Origin: Bacteroidales bacterium
Lineage (GTDB): Bacteria; Bacteroidota; Bacteroidia; Bacteroidales; UBA932
Direction: 5' to 3'
Length of the DNA stretch: 64,000 bases
Assembly: GCA_017451395.1 (NCBI GenBank)
Contig: JAFSPR010000098.1
Coordinates: 1-64,000 of the forward strand
In this document: piece by piece, positions 50,369 to 62,510 of the stretch
Numbering within the stretch: position 1 is the first letter of the stretch
Layout of the letters: each line of letters starts with the position of its first letter
The notes under the pieces: generated by a model
Told to the model about the DNA's origin: nothing
Database searches by the model: none
What the model saw: the letters and a program-made list of their open reading frames with translations, nothing else
Position numbers and translations under genes: made by a program

Positions 50369-51772
50369 TTATTGAACTGCTATCAAGGCGTAGCCAAAGG
50401 CTTTCACCGATACGCTGTAGACGGTGCGGACGGCTTTAATTCCCAGGTAATCAAGTGCTTCCGTGGGTATCCTAAGCGTGATTTCGGCCTCAGGGCCGAA
50501 GTTTGCCGCTATGAGGAAGGTATTGGAACCGTCTGAACGCAACCAGGCAAAATGGCGGTCAGGATTGAAGCCGCCGTCCTGGCAGTAGCAGAGGTCGAAG
50601 GTCTTGCCCTCACGGAAAGCGGGCTCCCGGGCAATCTTAAGGAGTTCACGGTATGCCGGAAGCACATTTTCGGAGGGGCCGAAGTGCTTTGCGCTCCAGT
50701 CGAAGATGGAAGTCCGGCCATCCCGGCCGCTGAAACCTTCGGCATCCATTCCCCTCTCCCCTGTCTCCTGCCCGAAATACAGCATGAAAGGAGCAGTGTT
50801 GAGAAGCATGCTTACGGCAAGGGCGGCGTTAGCTTTCTCCGGGCTTCCGCAGAAGAAATCCGACGCAATGCGCTGCTCATCGTGATTCTCCAGGAAATTG
50901 AGCATATACGGCTGGAGGTCCCCCAGGAACTGCCAGTCGCGGGTGATTCCCGTAGCCGATGCTCCGCTGCACGAAACCGTCCTCAGGGTATCGTAGAGGC
51001 CGCATTTGTCATAGAGAAGGTCAAAGCCAACCTCCTCCACGTACATACGGTATTTGTCCTTCTGGTACACCTCTGCGATAAAGATTATTCCCGGGAATTC
51101 CTGCTTGATCTCCCCTATGAGCCACTGCATGAACTGAGGCGGCACCATCTCCACCATGTCGCAGCGGAAGCCGTCCACGCCCTTGAGGGCCCAGAAGCGC
51201 ACTATGTCATACATCTTGTCCCAGGTGCGGGTGTGGAAGTCGCAGTAGTTTATGCGCACGGTCTCCCACCAGTCGTTGATATCCGGGGCTGGGGTAAACG
51301 CGTTTCCGGAAGCCTTGGCGGGGACTTCCTTATAGTTGGTTTTTGCAGGAAGTTTCAGTTCCTTTCCGGGATAATAGAAGAAGTCGTTTTCCGCTTTCCA
51401 GTGGACGGTTTTGTCGTCCTCCTTTCCAAGGTTCACGTTTTCCCTGGCAACGTGGTTTGGAACAAAGTCTATGACTACTTTCAGGCCTGCCTTGTGAGTC
51501 CTTTCAACCAGTTCAAGGAATTCTTGCATTCGGTTATCCGAATTATCTGCAAGATAAGCGTTTACGTCATAGTAATCCACAATGGCGTAGGGACTTCCGG
51601 CATCCCCTTTAACCACCTTTTCCGTAGCCGATGTAGCGTGGCGGATAATACCCGTGTACCAGATATAATGGACACCGAGCCCCTTGACATATTCAAGGGA
51701 CCCGGCGTCAATTGATGAGAATTTACCATTTCCCCAAAGCCTTGGGAGCATCTGGTAAATGACGGATTTCAT
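50369..51772 (-). CDS. Alpha-amylase family glycoside hydrolase (GH13), cytoplasmic
   Basis: 467 residues, no signal peptide. GH13 regions are VVIDFVPNH (region I), GVDGFRCDMVEM with the nucleophile Asp (II), FIAEVY with the acid/base Glu (III), and FLENHDEQR (IV). The C-terminal domain C is short. The opening YQMLPRLWGNG is typical of a Bacteroidota group acting on small alpha-glucans inside the cell. It follows the phosphofructokinase gene by 1 nt, tying sugar release to glycolysis. Confidence 0.92.
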   Translation of the reverse strand: MKSVIYQMLPRLWGNGKFSSIDAGSLEYVKGLGVHYIWYTGIIRHATSATEKVVKGDAGSPYAIVDYYDVNAYLADNSDNRMQEFLELVERTHKAGLKVVIDFVPNHVARENVNLGKEDDKTVHWKAENDFFYYPGKELKLPAKTNYKEVPAKASGNAFTPAPDINDWWETVRINYCDFHTRTWDKMYDIVRFWALKGVDGFRCDMVEMVPPQFMQWLIGEIKQEFPGIIFIAEVYQKDKYRMYVEEVGFDLLYDKCGLYDTLRTVSCSGASATGITRDWQFLGDLQPYMLNFLENHDEQRIASDFFCGSPEKANAALAVSMLLNTAPFMLYFGQETGERGMDAEGFSGRDGRTSIFDWSAKHFGPSENVLPAYRELLKIAREPAFREGKTFDLCYCQDGGFNPDRHFAWLRSDGSNTFLIAANFGPEAEITLRIPTEALDYLGIKAVRTVYSVSVKAFGYALIAVQ

Positions 51773-51773
51773 A

Positions 51774-53003
51774 CTACCAGTTCAGGATCTTGCGGAAGTC
51801 GTATTCCTCGGGATTGGGAACGTACTTCTTTGCAGCCTCGTAGTCTGCGGGAGTGATGAAGTGGCAGAGGTGATTGAAGTAGTTCTGGGCGATGCCGCCG
51901 TCAATTGCAACCCTGCGCGGAGGAATCTTTCCGTCTGCGCCCTGGAGGTCCTTCAGGTACAGGGGCTTGGCCTCTCCGAAGGCGTCTACGTATACCATAC
52001 AGCCTGTTTCACCCTTTTTGAAGAGTTCATATGCGCCCATTGCAAGTTCACTGCAGTAAGTGAGGTCAAATGCGATGGGATCCTGGCAGCGGACGTCGTA
52101 GCCGATCTCCACGGGACGGGTCTTGACCTTGAGGCCGATAGCCTTGAACTTCTTCTCAAGGATGTCGTTGAAAAGGACGGCATTGGAGATTTTGCCGAGC
52201 TCAGGATGGCCGTGTTCGTCGTAGGTCATGGAAACGCCGGCGTTCTTGATTTCCTGGGGATCAAGGTCATGGAAAACGCCCTCTGCAACTACCACGGTGC
52301 CGTAAGGGATGCCAAGGATGTTGCGCTTGAGGATGGCGGAAAGGGCAAGGTTCACAATCTTGTCAAGGGTGATTTCCGTCTTGTTGAACATCTCGGGGAT
52401 GATGGTCATAGGGCAGTGGGTTGCCTCGCCGATACCAAGGGCAAGGTGACCTGCGCTGCGTCCCATAGCGCTGATGATGAGCCAGTTGCCGCTGGTGCGG
52501 GCATCCTCATACACGGTGCGTGCAAGGTGCGCGCCCTCGTCCTTTGCGCTGTTGAAGCCGAAGGTGGGGGTGTTATTGGGCAGAGGAAGGTCGTTGTCGA
52601 TGGTCTTGGGGACGTGGATGTTGTGGATGGGATACTTCTTTGCCTCAAGGAACTTTGCGATGCGGTTTGCGGTAGAAGCAGTATCGTCACCACCAACTGT
52701 TACAAGGAGCTTGATGTTGTTGTCCTGGAAAAGGCCCAGGTTGAAGTTCTCCTCAAAGTCTTTGTCCGTGGGTTTGAAACGGCTCATCTGGAGGTAGGAA
52801 CCGCCGCGGTTGAAGTAGGCATCGGCCTTGAAGAAATCTATGTCCTCGGTGCGGGGGCTCTTGGAGAAAAGCCCGCTGTAACCGCCGTGAAGGCCGATTA
52901 CACGGTAACCGTTTGAAAGGAAAGTCTTTGCGACAGACATTACGACGGTGTTCATACCCGGGGCCGGGCCGCCGCCACAGAGGATAATGATAGAATCTTT
53001 CAT
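51774..53003 (-). CDS. 6-phosphofructokinase, PPi-dependent type (diphosphate-fructose-6-phosphate phosphotransferase)
   Basis: 409 residues. The nucleotide/PPi loop is LCGGGPAPGMNT. GGDDT stands where ATP enzymes have GGDGS, the Asp replacement associated with PPi use. The catalytic motif is PKTIDNDLPLP. It phosphorylates fructose-6-phosphate in glycolysis; PPi dependence is inferred from the GGDD motif. It is first in an operon with the GH13 gene. A TATCTTTG element at 53046-53053 precedes it. Confidence 0.9.
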   Translation of the reverse strand: MKDSIIILCGGGPAPGMNTVVMSVAKTFLSNGYRVIGLHGGYSGLFSKSPRTEDIDFFKADAYFNRGGSYLQMSRFKPTDKDFEENFNLGLFQDNNIKLLVTVGGDDTASTANRIAKFLEAKKYPIHNIHVPKTIDNDLPLPNNTPTFGFNSAKDEGAHLARTVYEDARTSGNWLIISAMGRSAGHLALGIGEATHCPMTIIPEMFNKTEITLDKIVNLALSAILKRNILGIPYGTVVVAEGVFHDLDPQEIKNAGVSMTYDEHGHPELGKISNAVLFNDILEKKFKAIGLKVKTRPVEIGYDVRCQDPIAFDLTYCSELAMGAYELFKKGETGCMVYVDAFGEAKPLYLKDLQGADGKIPPRRVAIDGGIAQNYFNHLCHFITPADYEAAKKYVPNPEEYDFRKILNW

Positions 53004-53045
53004 AAGTGCAATTTATGTTTTGTAAAATACTTTCTTTAAATCATA

Positions 53046-55270
<2,225 letters not shown>

Positions 55271-55272
55271 AG

Positions 55273-56307
55273 ATGTTTAAGAAATTGTGGCATAAGATTC
55301 AGGTGATTATCCGGTGGGCTTCCATCTGGATATACCGGATCACGCGGTTTCTGACTCACGACATATTCTATCTGAGGGAACAGGATTTCTCACGGTGGAA
55401 GGGGCGCCTTGTGAAGGATGCAAAGACCGTGATACTGATGCTCACAACGTTCAGTTCCCAGAAAATCGGCTACCAGGTGACGGCCCTTGCATACAGGAGT
55501 ATGATGAGCGTGGTGCCGGCAATAGCAATCGCTTTCTACCTCACTTCCGGCGTGGGGATGAAGGATATGTTCAAGGACATCCTCCTCACAAATCTTGGAG
55601 ATACCCGTATCACGGAGGTTCTTATGAATGCCGCCGACAACATTGTGGACGTGGCGCAGAGCGGCCTCTTCGGTTTCATCTCCATGGCATCCTTCCTGTG
55701 GATAGTGCTGTCCCTGATGATAACCGTGAGGAGCGTTTTCAACAACGTCTGGAAGGTGGACAAGGAGAGGAATTTCCTCAAGATGATAGGCGTCATTATC
55801 GGCATAACCATAATGGCCCCGTTCGTGGTGATAATCTTCTTCTCCGGGTCAGTGGTGTATTCCCATATCCTGGACGTGCTGTTCCCCGGCACGGAGATCA
55901 TCTACTCCACAATCAAGAGTTTTATGTCCTGGCTGCTGTTTGCCGGGGCCAGCGTGCTTATTATGTCCGCTATGTACAAGTTCATCCCGGGAACCAAGGT
56001 GAGGTTCAGGTACGCCATCAAGGCGGCCCTCATTTCCGGTCTGGTGTTCACCGGCGTGCAGTACCTGTACCTGGAAACCCAGATGATGGTGGCAAAGGTA
56101 AGCGCCGTTTACGGTGTCCTGGCGGCCCTCCCCCTGTTTATGGTGTGGCTGAATCTTGGATGGACCATAATCCTGTACGGGGCGGAACTGTCCTTTGCCT
56201 TCCAGAACGTTGACAGGATGGGTATCACCAACGAGCAACTTGACAAGATGTATGCAGAAGCCGTCCGTGAGAGGAAGGAAAGGCATCATAAAGGTTTAGA
56301 ACTATGA
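55273..56307 (+). CDS. YihY/UPF0761 family membrane protein (formerly 'ribonuclease BN')
   Basis: 344 residues with about six membrane helices. The family features are FSSQKIGYQVTALAYRSMMS near the first helix, the paired helices FGFISMASFLWIVLSLMITV, and YGVLAALPLFMVWLNLGWTIILYGAEL at the end. The ribonuclease label of the family is historical and not supported; function unknown. It sits 2 nt behind ligA and overlaps the relA/spoT start by 4 nt. Confidence 0.88.
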   Translation: MFKKLWHKIQVIIRWASIWIYRITRFLTHDIFYLREQDFSRWKGRLVKDAKTVILMLTTFSSQKIGYQVTALAYRSMMSVVPAIAIAFYLTSGVGMKDMFKDILLTNLGDTRITEVLMNAADNIVDVAQSGLFGFISMASFLWIVLSLMITVRSVFNNVWKVDKERNFLKMIGVIIGITIMAPFVVIIFFSGSVVYSHILDVLFPGTEIIYSTIKSFMSWLLFAGASVLIMSAMYKFIPGTKVRFRYAIKAALISGLVFTGVQYLYLETQMMVAKVSAVYGVLAALPLFMVWLNLGWTIILYGAELSFAFQNVDRMGITNEQLDKMYAEAVRERKERHHKGLEL

Positions 56308-58550
56308 GTTTTTCAGAGTTTACACAGAAAGATTACGACTGGATAAGGCGTGACTACGAGGTCCTGAGGGCATCGGCCGAAAAACGATGCGCCAACGAGC
56401 GGGAACTCGCGGTGGTGGAAAAGGCCTTCGAGTTTGCAAACAACGCCCATCGTAATGTGAGAAGGCGCAGCGGCGAGCCTTATATGCTCCACCCTATCGC
56501 CGTGGCGCAGATAGTGGTAGACAATATCGGCCTTGGATACAAGTCAATATCGGCCGCCCTGCTGCACGACGTAGTGGAGGACACGGATTATACCGTGGAG
56601 GACATCAGGGCCGAATTCGGGGACAAGATAGCAACCCTTGTGGACGGCCTCACCAAGATCAAGAACGTCCTTGACACGGAGCAGAAGACCCACGGCACGG
56701 ACATCTCCCAGCAGAGCCTCCAGGCCGAAAACTTCAAGCGTATCCTCCTCACGCTCAACGACGACGTCCGCGTTGTGCTCATAAAACTGGCCGACCGCCT
56801 CCATAACTGCCGCACCATTGAGCATATGCCGGAGCACAAGAGGGACAAGATCCTCTCCGAAACTATGTTCATCTTCATCCCCCTGGCCCACAGGCTTGGC
56901 CTTTACGGGATAAAGAGCGAACTTGAGAACATCTGGCTGCGCTACAAGGAGCCTGACGCCTATGAGGAAATCAAGGAAAGGATTGACAAGAGGGTCCAGG
57001 AGAAGGGGTCGGAGATGAACGAATTCGTGGAGCCAATTGAGAAGGCTCTCTCCGATGCCGGCTTTAAATTCACCATCAAAAAGCGCATCAAAACCCCTTA
57101 TTCCGTGTGGCGGAAGATGGAGGAGAAGCAGATTCCCTTCGAGGAAGTGTATGACCTCTATGCCATCAGGATAATCTTTGAGCCCACGGAGAATTCCAGG
57201 GAGACTGAACGTGACCAGTGCTATCACATATTCTCCACAATCACAGGTATTTACCGCTATATGCCGGAAAGGCTCCGCGACTGGGTGAGACACCCCAAGA
57301 GCAACGGCTACGAGGCCCTTCACTGTACGCTTCTCAGCAACAGCGGCGTGTGGGTGGAGGTCCAGATCCGCACCCGCAGGATGGACGACATAGCGGAAAA
57401 GGGTATAGCCGCCCACTGGATGTACAAGCGCAACGGCTTTGTGGGAGAAGGTGACAACGAGATGGACCTCTGGCTCACCCGGATCAAGGAAATCCTGGTG
57501 AACCCTGACGTGAATGCCCTGGAACTTCTGGATATCATCCACAACGACCTTACATCGGCCGAGATTTACGTGTTTACCCCCCGCGGGGAGCAGCGCACCA
57601 TCCAGAAGGGTGCCACGGTGCTTGACTTTGCATACCTTATCCATACGGAAATAGGCAACAAGGCCATTGCGGCAAAGGTGAACCAGAAACTGGTGAGCCT
57701 TAACCACGTGATAAAGACCGGAGACAAGATTGAGATAATCACCGCCGAGGAAGCGAAGCCTCAGCCTGAATGGCTCCAGTTCCTTGTCACGCACCGTGCG
57801 CGCACGCTTGTGCAGGAATACTTCAAGACGCAGAGGCGTCAGGTCCTGGATTCCGGCCGGAGCATCCTCGAAGACCGCGTCCAGCAACTTGGCTTCACCC
57901 TTGACGAAACCACTCTTCAGCGTATTGAGGTGGCTTATCACTCGGAATCGAGGGACGAACTCTTCTATAATATCGGCCTTGGAAACCAGAGCCTTGAGAA
58001 TCTTGAGGAGGTGCTGAGGAAGTCTTCCGGCAGCAGGATTTCCTGGCTGAGGAGAGTCCTTCACCTTGAGGATAAGCCGGAGGCGGAGAAAGCGGAAACC
58101 TTTATCATCGGCTCTTCAGACCCGGATTCCCCGCGCTTTTCCATCGCCACCTGCTGCAACCCCATCCCCGGAGACCCCGTGATTGGTTTCAAGGCCCCGG
58201 ACGGCGTTGTCACCGTGCACAAGAAGAGTTGCCGCGTTGCAGAGCGCATAGCCGCGTCCCACGGAGACTGGGTGGTTGTTCCAAAGTGGCTGGACCAGGC
58301 CGAAGACCGCTCCTTCCTTGTGAGGATTTCCCTGAAGGGAATAGACCGTATGGGCCTTCTCAATGAGATTTCCCGCTACGTGTCCCTGGTTATGGGCGTG
58401 AATATGAGAAAGTTGTCGCTTCAGGCCGAAGGCGGTATCTTTGGCGGCTTCATAGACCTTTACGTGCCTTCCAGGGAAACCCTGGAGGAGATGATGAAGA
58501 ACCTCCAGGCCATTGACGGCATAGAAAATGTGACCAGAACGGAAATATGA
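56304..58550 (+). CDS. Bifunctional (p)ppGpp synthetase/hydrolase, RelA/SpoT homologue
   Basis: 748 residues with the full Rel layout. The HD hydrolase domain has SAALLHDVVEDTDYT (residues ~70-90) and an intact HD pair. The synthetase domain has IKTPYSVWRKMEEK and YDLYAIRIIF. TGS follows at ~405-465 (IYVFTPRGEQRTIQKGATVL), then a conserved Cys/zinc-finger region (FSIATCCNPIPGD) and a C-terminal ACT domain (GLLNEISRYVSLVMGVN). The intact HD site argues for both synthesis and breakdown of the stringent-response alarmone. Part of the ligA operon. Confidence 0.96.
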   Translation: MSFSEFTQKDYDWIRRDYEVLRASAEKRCANERELAVVEKAFEFANNAHRNVRRRSGEPYMLHPIAVAQIVVDNIGLGYKSISAALLHDVVEDTDYTVEDIRAEFGDKIATLVDGLTKIKNVLDTEQKTHGTDISQQSLQAENFKRILLTLNDDVRVVLIKLADRLHNCRTIEHMPEHKRDKILSETMFIFIPLAHRLGLYGIKSELENIWLRYKEPDAYEEIKERIDKRVQEKGSEMNEFVEPIEKALSDAGFKFTIKKRIKTPYSVWRKMEEKQIPFEEVYDLYAIRIIFEPTENSRETERDQCYHIFSTITGIYRYMPERLRDWVRHPKSNGYEALHCTLLSNSGVWVEVQIRTRRMDDIAEKGIAAHWMYKRNGFVGEGDNEMDLWLTRIKEILVNPDVNALELLDIIHNDLTSAEIYVFTPRGEQRTIQKGATVLDFAYLIHTEIGNKAIAAKVNQKLVSLNHVIKTGDKIEIITAEEAKPQPEWLQFLVTHRARTLVQEYFKTQRRQVLDSGRSILEDRVQQLGFTLDETTLQRIEVAYHSESRDELFYNIGLGNQSLENLEEVLRKSSGSRISWLRRVLHLEDKPEAEKAETFIIGSSDPDSPRFSIATCCNPIPGDPVIGFKAPDGVVTVHKKSCRVAERIAASHGDWVVVPKWLDQAEDRSFLVRISLKGIDRMGLLNEISRYVSLVMGVNMRKLSLQAEGGIFGGFIDLYVPSRETLEEMMKNLQAIDGIENVTRTEI

Positions 58551-60346
58551 ATCTAAGAAAGTTCATACCCCTCATACCCGTGGCCCTCATCCTTGGGAGC
58601 CTGATGTTCCCGTGGGGCTGCGCAAACACCACTACGCCCCCTTCAGGCGGAGACAAGGACACCATCCCCCCGGAGATGACCAAGATCTCCCCAATGCCCG
58701 GAACGGTGAACGTGAATCCACACAGGACCAAACTGGTTTTCACATTCAATGAATATGTGAAGATCAAGGACGCCAACGGAATCTTCCTTTCCCCTCCCCT
58801 TGAGAAAAAGCCCAAGGCCGTGATAAAGGGAAAGTCGGTTGTGGTGAGTTTTGAAAGCGACCTTGATACCAACACCACTTATACCCTGGACCTCACCGGC
58901 GCCATTGCCGACAACAACGAGGGCAATATGTTCCCGGGCTTTACGCTGGTGTTTTCCACCGGTCCACAGATTGATTCCATGTGCCTGACGGGCCTTGTGC
59001 AGGATTTCCAGACGCTCAAGCCCCTCAAGGCGGTCACGGTGATGCTGTATAAGGACCATACCGATTCCGCAGTGTTCCTGAGGCGTCCGTATGCCGCCGC
59101 CAAAACCGACGACTGGGGCTTTTTCAGCATCCGTAACATCAAGGACACTCTCTACCGCGTATATGCCGTAAAGGACGAGAACAACAACAATATGTACGAT
59201 CCTGAAACGGAGCGGATAGCCTTCCTGGATACCCTTTTCAGGCCAAAGACCGTATACAACGACTCAATCTACGAACTGAAGAAGTTCGAGATGAAGGATA
59301 CGGCCCTGTGCCTTGCCAGAAAGACGGACTTCGAACTAAATATGTTCCGTGAAAAGCCTTCCAAGCAACTGATAGTGAAGAAGGAAAGGGTTGGTGTGCG
59401 TACGGCTTACCTTACCTTTATGGCTCCGGATGCAAAGATCCACGATATGAGGATAAAGGGCCTGCCCCGTGAGAAACTCATCTCCCAGTTCAACCCTCAG
59501 AAAGACTCCCTGGAACTCTGGGTGAACGACCAACGGAAGATGCCCGACACCCTACAACTGGTGATAAAATACGATAAAACCGACACCACGGGAACGCTTG
59601 TGCCTACGGAAGAGACCGTAAGGCTGGCCCTTGACAAGAAAGTGAGGGCGGAGATGATGAAGAAGGCCAACGACATCCGCAGCCGCAAGCACGAGGACAC
59701 CATTGCCGTAATGAAAACTACGGCCGATGCCACCACCGTTGAGCAGTACGGCTACCAGATAGAGTTCCAGTACCCTCTCATTATGGAGTCCTGGGATTCC
59801 CTCACTATGAGGAGCGTGAACCCGCGCCAGCAGGAAGCGAAGATGGAATATGTCCTGGAGAAGGATTCAACCAACCTCAGGAAGTTTTCCATAAAGCCCA
59901 CAACGCCTTTCCAGCAGGGTTTTGACTATTATCTCAAGATTCCTCACCGCAAGTTCAGGGACGTAAACGGCTATTACAACGACAGTACGGAACTGAAGGT
60001 CACCCTCCCCAAGGACGACAAACTGAGCAGCATTACCCTGGAACTTTCCGGCGTGCGCAACAAGTACATCGTGGACCTTCTTGGAGAGAAACGAGACAAA
60101 GTGATCCGCAGTTTCATAGTTGAGGCCGACGGTCCCCTGCTGTTCCCCTATCTGAAAGCCGGAAAATACTGCATAAGGATAACGGAAGACCTTAACCGCA
60201 ACAATATCGTGGACACCGGAAACCTTCTGGAGCACCGCCAGCCTGAGAAAGTACGCTTCTTCAAAGTGGACGACCAATTCCTCATCCAGGTGCTGGAAAG
60301 AAGCGAGATGGTGTGGACCCTTGACCTTGAGGAGATGTTCAGATGA
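58547..60346 (+). CDS. Lipoprotein with N-terminal Ig-like (Big_5/SbsA-type) domain
   Basis: 599 residues. The lipobox is MFPWGC (~Cys25), followed by ANTTTPPSGGDKDTIPPEM, the standard start of this Bacteroidota family. An Ig-like domain spans ~40-140 (VNPHRTKLVFTFNEYVKIKD). Further beta-rich regions include VYAVKDENNNNMYDPETE and, near the C-terminus, IRITEDLNRNNIVDTGNL, both Asp/Asn-rich turns that may bind calcium. Envelope location; function unknown. Overlaps its neighbours by 4 nt on both sides. Confidence 0.85.
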   Translation: MNLRKFIPLIPVALILGSLMFPWGCANTTTPPSGGDKDTIPPEMTKISPMPGTVNVNPHRTKLVFTFNEYVKIKDANGIFLSPPLEKKPKAVIKGKSVVVSFESDLDTNTTYTLDLTGAIADNNEGNMFPGFTLVFSTGPQIDSMCLTGLVQDFQTLKPLKAVTVMLYKDHTDSAVFLRRPYAAAKTDDWGFFSIRNIKDTLYRVYAVKDENNNNMYDPETERIAFLDTLFRPKTVYNDSIYELKKFEMKDTALCLARKTDFELNMFREKPSKQLIVKKERVGVRTAYLTFMAPDAKIHDMRIKGLPREKLISQFNPQKDSLELWVNDQRKMPDTLQLVIKYDKTDTTGTLVPTEETVRLALDKKVRAEMMKKANDIRSRKHEDTIAVMKTTADATTVEQYGYQIEFQYPLIMESWDSLTMRSVNPRQQEAKMEYVLEKDSTNLRKFSIKPTTPFQQGFDYYLKIPHRKFRDVNGYYNDSTELKVTLPKDDKLSSITLELSGVRNKYIVDLLGEKRDKVIRSFIVEADGPLLFPYLKAGKYCIRITEDLNRNNIVDTGNLLEHRQPEKVRFFKVDDQFLIQVLERSEMVWTLDLEEMFR

Positions 60347-61227
60347 CGGGTAAAAGACTCATACTGACAGGCCTTCTCCTTCTTGCAGGCCTTGCCGCCA
60401 GGGCCCAGGTGGACCTTGATGCGGAGTTCTTCTCCCTGCCCTCCGAAATAACCGGGGAGTATCTTGACAGCGTAACCGTCCAGAAGATGTCCCCCAACAA
60501 TTACTGGGCTGCAGGCGTTTTCGGCGGCGTAACGCTAAACTACGGTTACTTCAACCCCACCAGGTACACACGCTGGATGGCGCAGTACCCCGCATACGGA
60601 TTCTCCGTCATCCGCCACTACACCATGTTCAATATGTTCCCCAATATGGCGCTGGAGTTCGGCGCCCAGATGGGGCACGAGGGCTACGAGTTCAAGATCA
60701 ACAAGGAAACCGGTCTCAGGACCAATGTGGAGCCCGGTACGGGCGCTTACAAGATTTATATGAAGGTGCCGGAGGTATTCTTCCTAACCCATTTCCACGG
60801 AGACCTCTCCGACCACTTCAAACTGATGCTCAAGATCGGCATCTACGGAGGATACAGGCTGGACATAAAGCGTGACATTGATGAGAGATATGCTCCGTAT
60901 GACCAGTATATGTCCACCCAGTACAAGTTTATGGACTATGACCGCAGGCCTTCATACGGCGTGAGGGGCGGAGTAGGATTCGGCCTTATGTTCGACCCTA
61001 TAGAGATTCACGTTATGGTCCAGGGCAAGTGGGGATGGAATTCTTTCTGGAATCCGGACTATACCAACAAGTTCTACTACCGCTTCGGATATCCCCTTGA
61101 CTCGGGTCTTACCATCGGCGTATATTATCAACTTACACCAAGGTTCGGCCATACTGGGTCTCAACTGAGAAAACTTGCAAAGAAGATTGTGGAAGAAGAA
61201 AACACCATAAGAGATGCTAGAGACTAA
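60343..61227 (+). CDS. Probable outer-membrane protein, unknown family
   Basis: 294 residues with signal peptide (ending ARAQ). It is aromatic-rich, with alternating strands (LMLKIGIYGGYRLDIK, GVRGGVGFGLMFDPIEIHVM), consistent with a beta-barrel. The C-terminus is instead a charged helix (LRKLAKKIVEEENTIR). It is cotranscribed with the Big_5 lipoprotein, perhaps as a pair. The ispG start lies 14 nt inside its 3' end. Confidence 0.6.
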   Translation: MTGKRLILTGLLLLAGLAARAQVDLDAEFFSLPSEITGEYLDSVTVQKMSPNNYWAAGVFGGVTLNYGYFNPTRYTRWMAQYPAYGFSVIRHYTMFNMFPNMALEFGAQMGHEGYEFKINKETGLRTNVEPGTGAYKIYMKVPEVFFLTHFHGDLSDHFKLMLKIGIYGGYRLDIKRDIDERYAPYDQYMSTQYKFMDYDRRPSYGVRGGVGFGLMFDPIEIHVMVQGKWGWNSFWNPDYTNKFYYRFGYPLDSGLTIGVYYQLTPRFGHTGSQLRKLAKKIVEEENTIRDARD

Positions 61228-62485
61228 GACTGTCACCGTTGGTTCCAACGTACTTATAGGAAGCGGCCACCCCATTGTGGTCCAGACAATGTGCAACACG
61301 CATACCTCTGATGTGGAGGCAACGGTAGCCCAGTGCCGCCGCCTTGCCGCCGCGGGCTCTGAACTTATCCGCATCACCGTACCCTCGATGAAGGACGTCC
61401 CCTGCCTTGAGGAAATAAGCCGGAGGCTTCGCGCGGAGGGTATCGGCACTCCCCTTGTGGCCGATATCCACTTTTCCCCAGAGATTGCCATGGCCGTGGT
61501 CCCCATCGTGGAGAAGATCCGCATAAATCCCGGCAACTTCCACCCTGACCACCAGAAGGCGCGGGAACTCTTCGGAAAGTTCATTGAGAGGTGCAAGGAG
61601 TACGGAAGGGCCATACGTATCGGCCTTAATCACGGATCCCTTGGAAAGTACATCATAGACAAGTATGGAAACACGCCGGAGGCAATGGCCCTTGCCGCCT
61701 TCGAGTGGGTTAAGATGTGCCGGGAGGCCGATTTCCACAACGTTGTGGTGTCCCTGAAGGCCTCCAACACCGTGGTGATGGTCCAGGCCTACCGCCGCCT
61801 TGCCGCCATGATGCAGGAATCAGGCGTTGTGTATCCCCTTCATGTGGGCGTAACCGAGGCCGGAAACGGAGACAGCGGCCGCATCAAGTCCTGCGTTGCC
61901 ATTTCAACCCTCCTTTCCGAGGGTATCGGCAACACTATCCGCGTTTCCCTTACCGAAGACCCTGTCAATGAGATTCCCGTTGCGCAGTACCTTGCGCACA
62001 GGTACTCATCGGCCCCGGCCCCTGCCGGAATGAGTGAAAGGGAGGAAACCATACTCAAGGCGGCCTGCGACTGGGGCGCTCCCCTTCTGAATCATCAGGT
62101 AGACGACATCCCCATTGAGGACGAATACCTCAAGGATGAGATCCTGCAGGCCTGCAGGCGCCGTTTCTATAAACCGGAGTATATTGCCTGCCCCGGCTGC
62201 GGAAGGACGCTCTACGATCTTGAAAACACATTCAACAAGGTAAAGGAGCGCACCTCCCATTTCAAGGATGTGGTGATTGCCGTGATGGGCTGCATAGTGA
62301 ACGGCCCCGGAGAGATGGCCGATGCCGATTACGGCTATGTGGGAGAGGGTTTCGGGAAGGTTACCCTGTACCGTAAAAAAGACCCCGTCCTGAGGCATAT
62401 ACCTGAAGACGAGGCTGTTGATAAGCTCGTTGAGCTAATTCGAAGGGATTCGGAGCAAAGCGACGCAGGGGGTCTGGGGGATTAG
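61214..62485 (+). CDS. ispG: 4-hydroxy-3-methylbut-2-en-1-yl diphosphate synthase
   Basis: 423 residues. A TIM-barrel part (PIVVQTMCNTHTSDVEATV, ADIHFSPEIA, RIGLNHGSLG) and a C-terminal 4Fe-4S domain with CPGCGRT and MGCIVNGPGE. It forms HMBPP in the MEP isoprenoid pathway. IspG of Bacteroidota usually carries a large insert between the two parts and exceeds 550 residues. Here only ~50 linker residues separate them (SSAPAPAGMSEREETILKAA), so the protein approaches the E. coli size. The last codons overlap a hairpin. Confidence 0.93.
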   Translation: MLETKTVTVGSNVLIGSGHPIVVQTMCNTHTSDVEATVAQCRRLAAAGSELIRITVPSMKDVPCLEEISRRLRAEGIGTPLVADIHFSPEIAMAVVPIVEKIRINPGNFHPDHQKARELFGKFIERCKEYGRAIRIGLNHGSLGKYIIDKYGNTPEAMALAAFEWVKMCREADFHNVVVSLKASNTVVMVQAYRRLAAMMQESGVVYPLHVGVTEAGNGDSGRIKSCVAISTLLSEGIGNTIRVSLTEDPVNEIPVAQYLAHRYSSAPAPAGMSEREETILKAACDWGAPLLNHQVDDIPIEDEYLKDEILQACRRRFYKPEYIACPGCGRTLYDLENTFNKVKERTSHFKDVVIAVMGCIVNGPGEMADADYGYVGEGFGKVTLYRKKDPVLRHIPEDEAVDKLVELIRRDSEQSDAGGLGD

Positions 62486-62506
62486 TCCCCCAGTCAGTGA
62501 AACTGA
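62474..62506. terminator. Paired hairpins between ispG and psd
   Basis: CTGGGGGA/TCCCCCAG with loop TTAG (62474-62493, containing the ispG stop codon), then TCAGT/ACTGA (62494-62506). No long T-run follows, so termination is likely but not certain; it lies between convergent genes. Confidence 0.5.
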
Positions 62507-62510
62507 TATT

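Noticed and set aside
50552..52916. Two plus-strand frames of ~385 codons opposite GH13 and phosphofructokinase
   Set aside because: Both are shadows of minus-strand genes with complete catalytic motifs.
56544..58064. 506-codon open frame antisense to the RelA/SpoT gene
   Set aside because: The sense frame is an unmistakable Rel protein; the antisense product has no recognisable domain.
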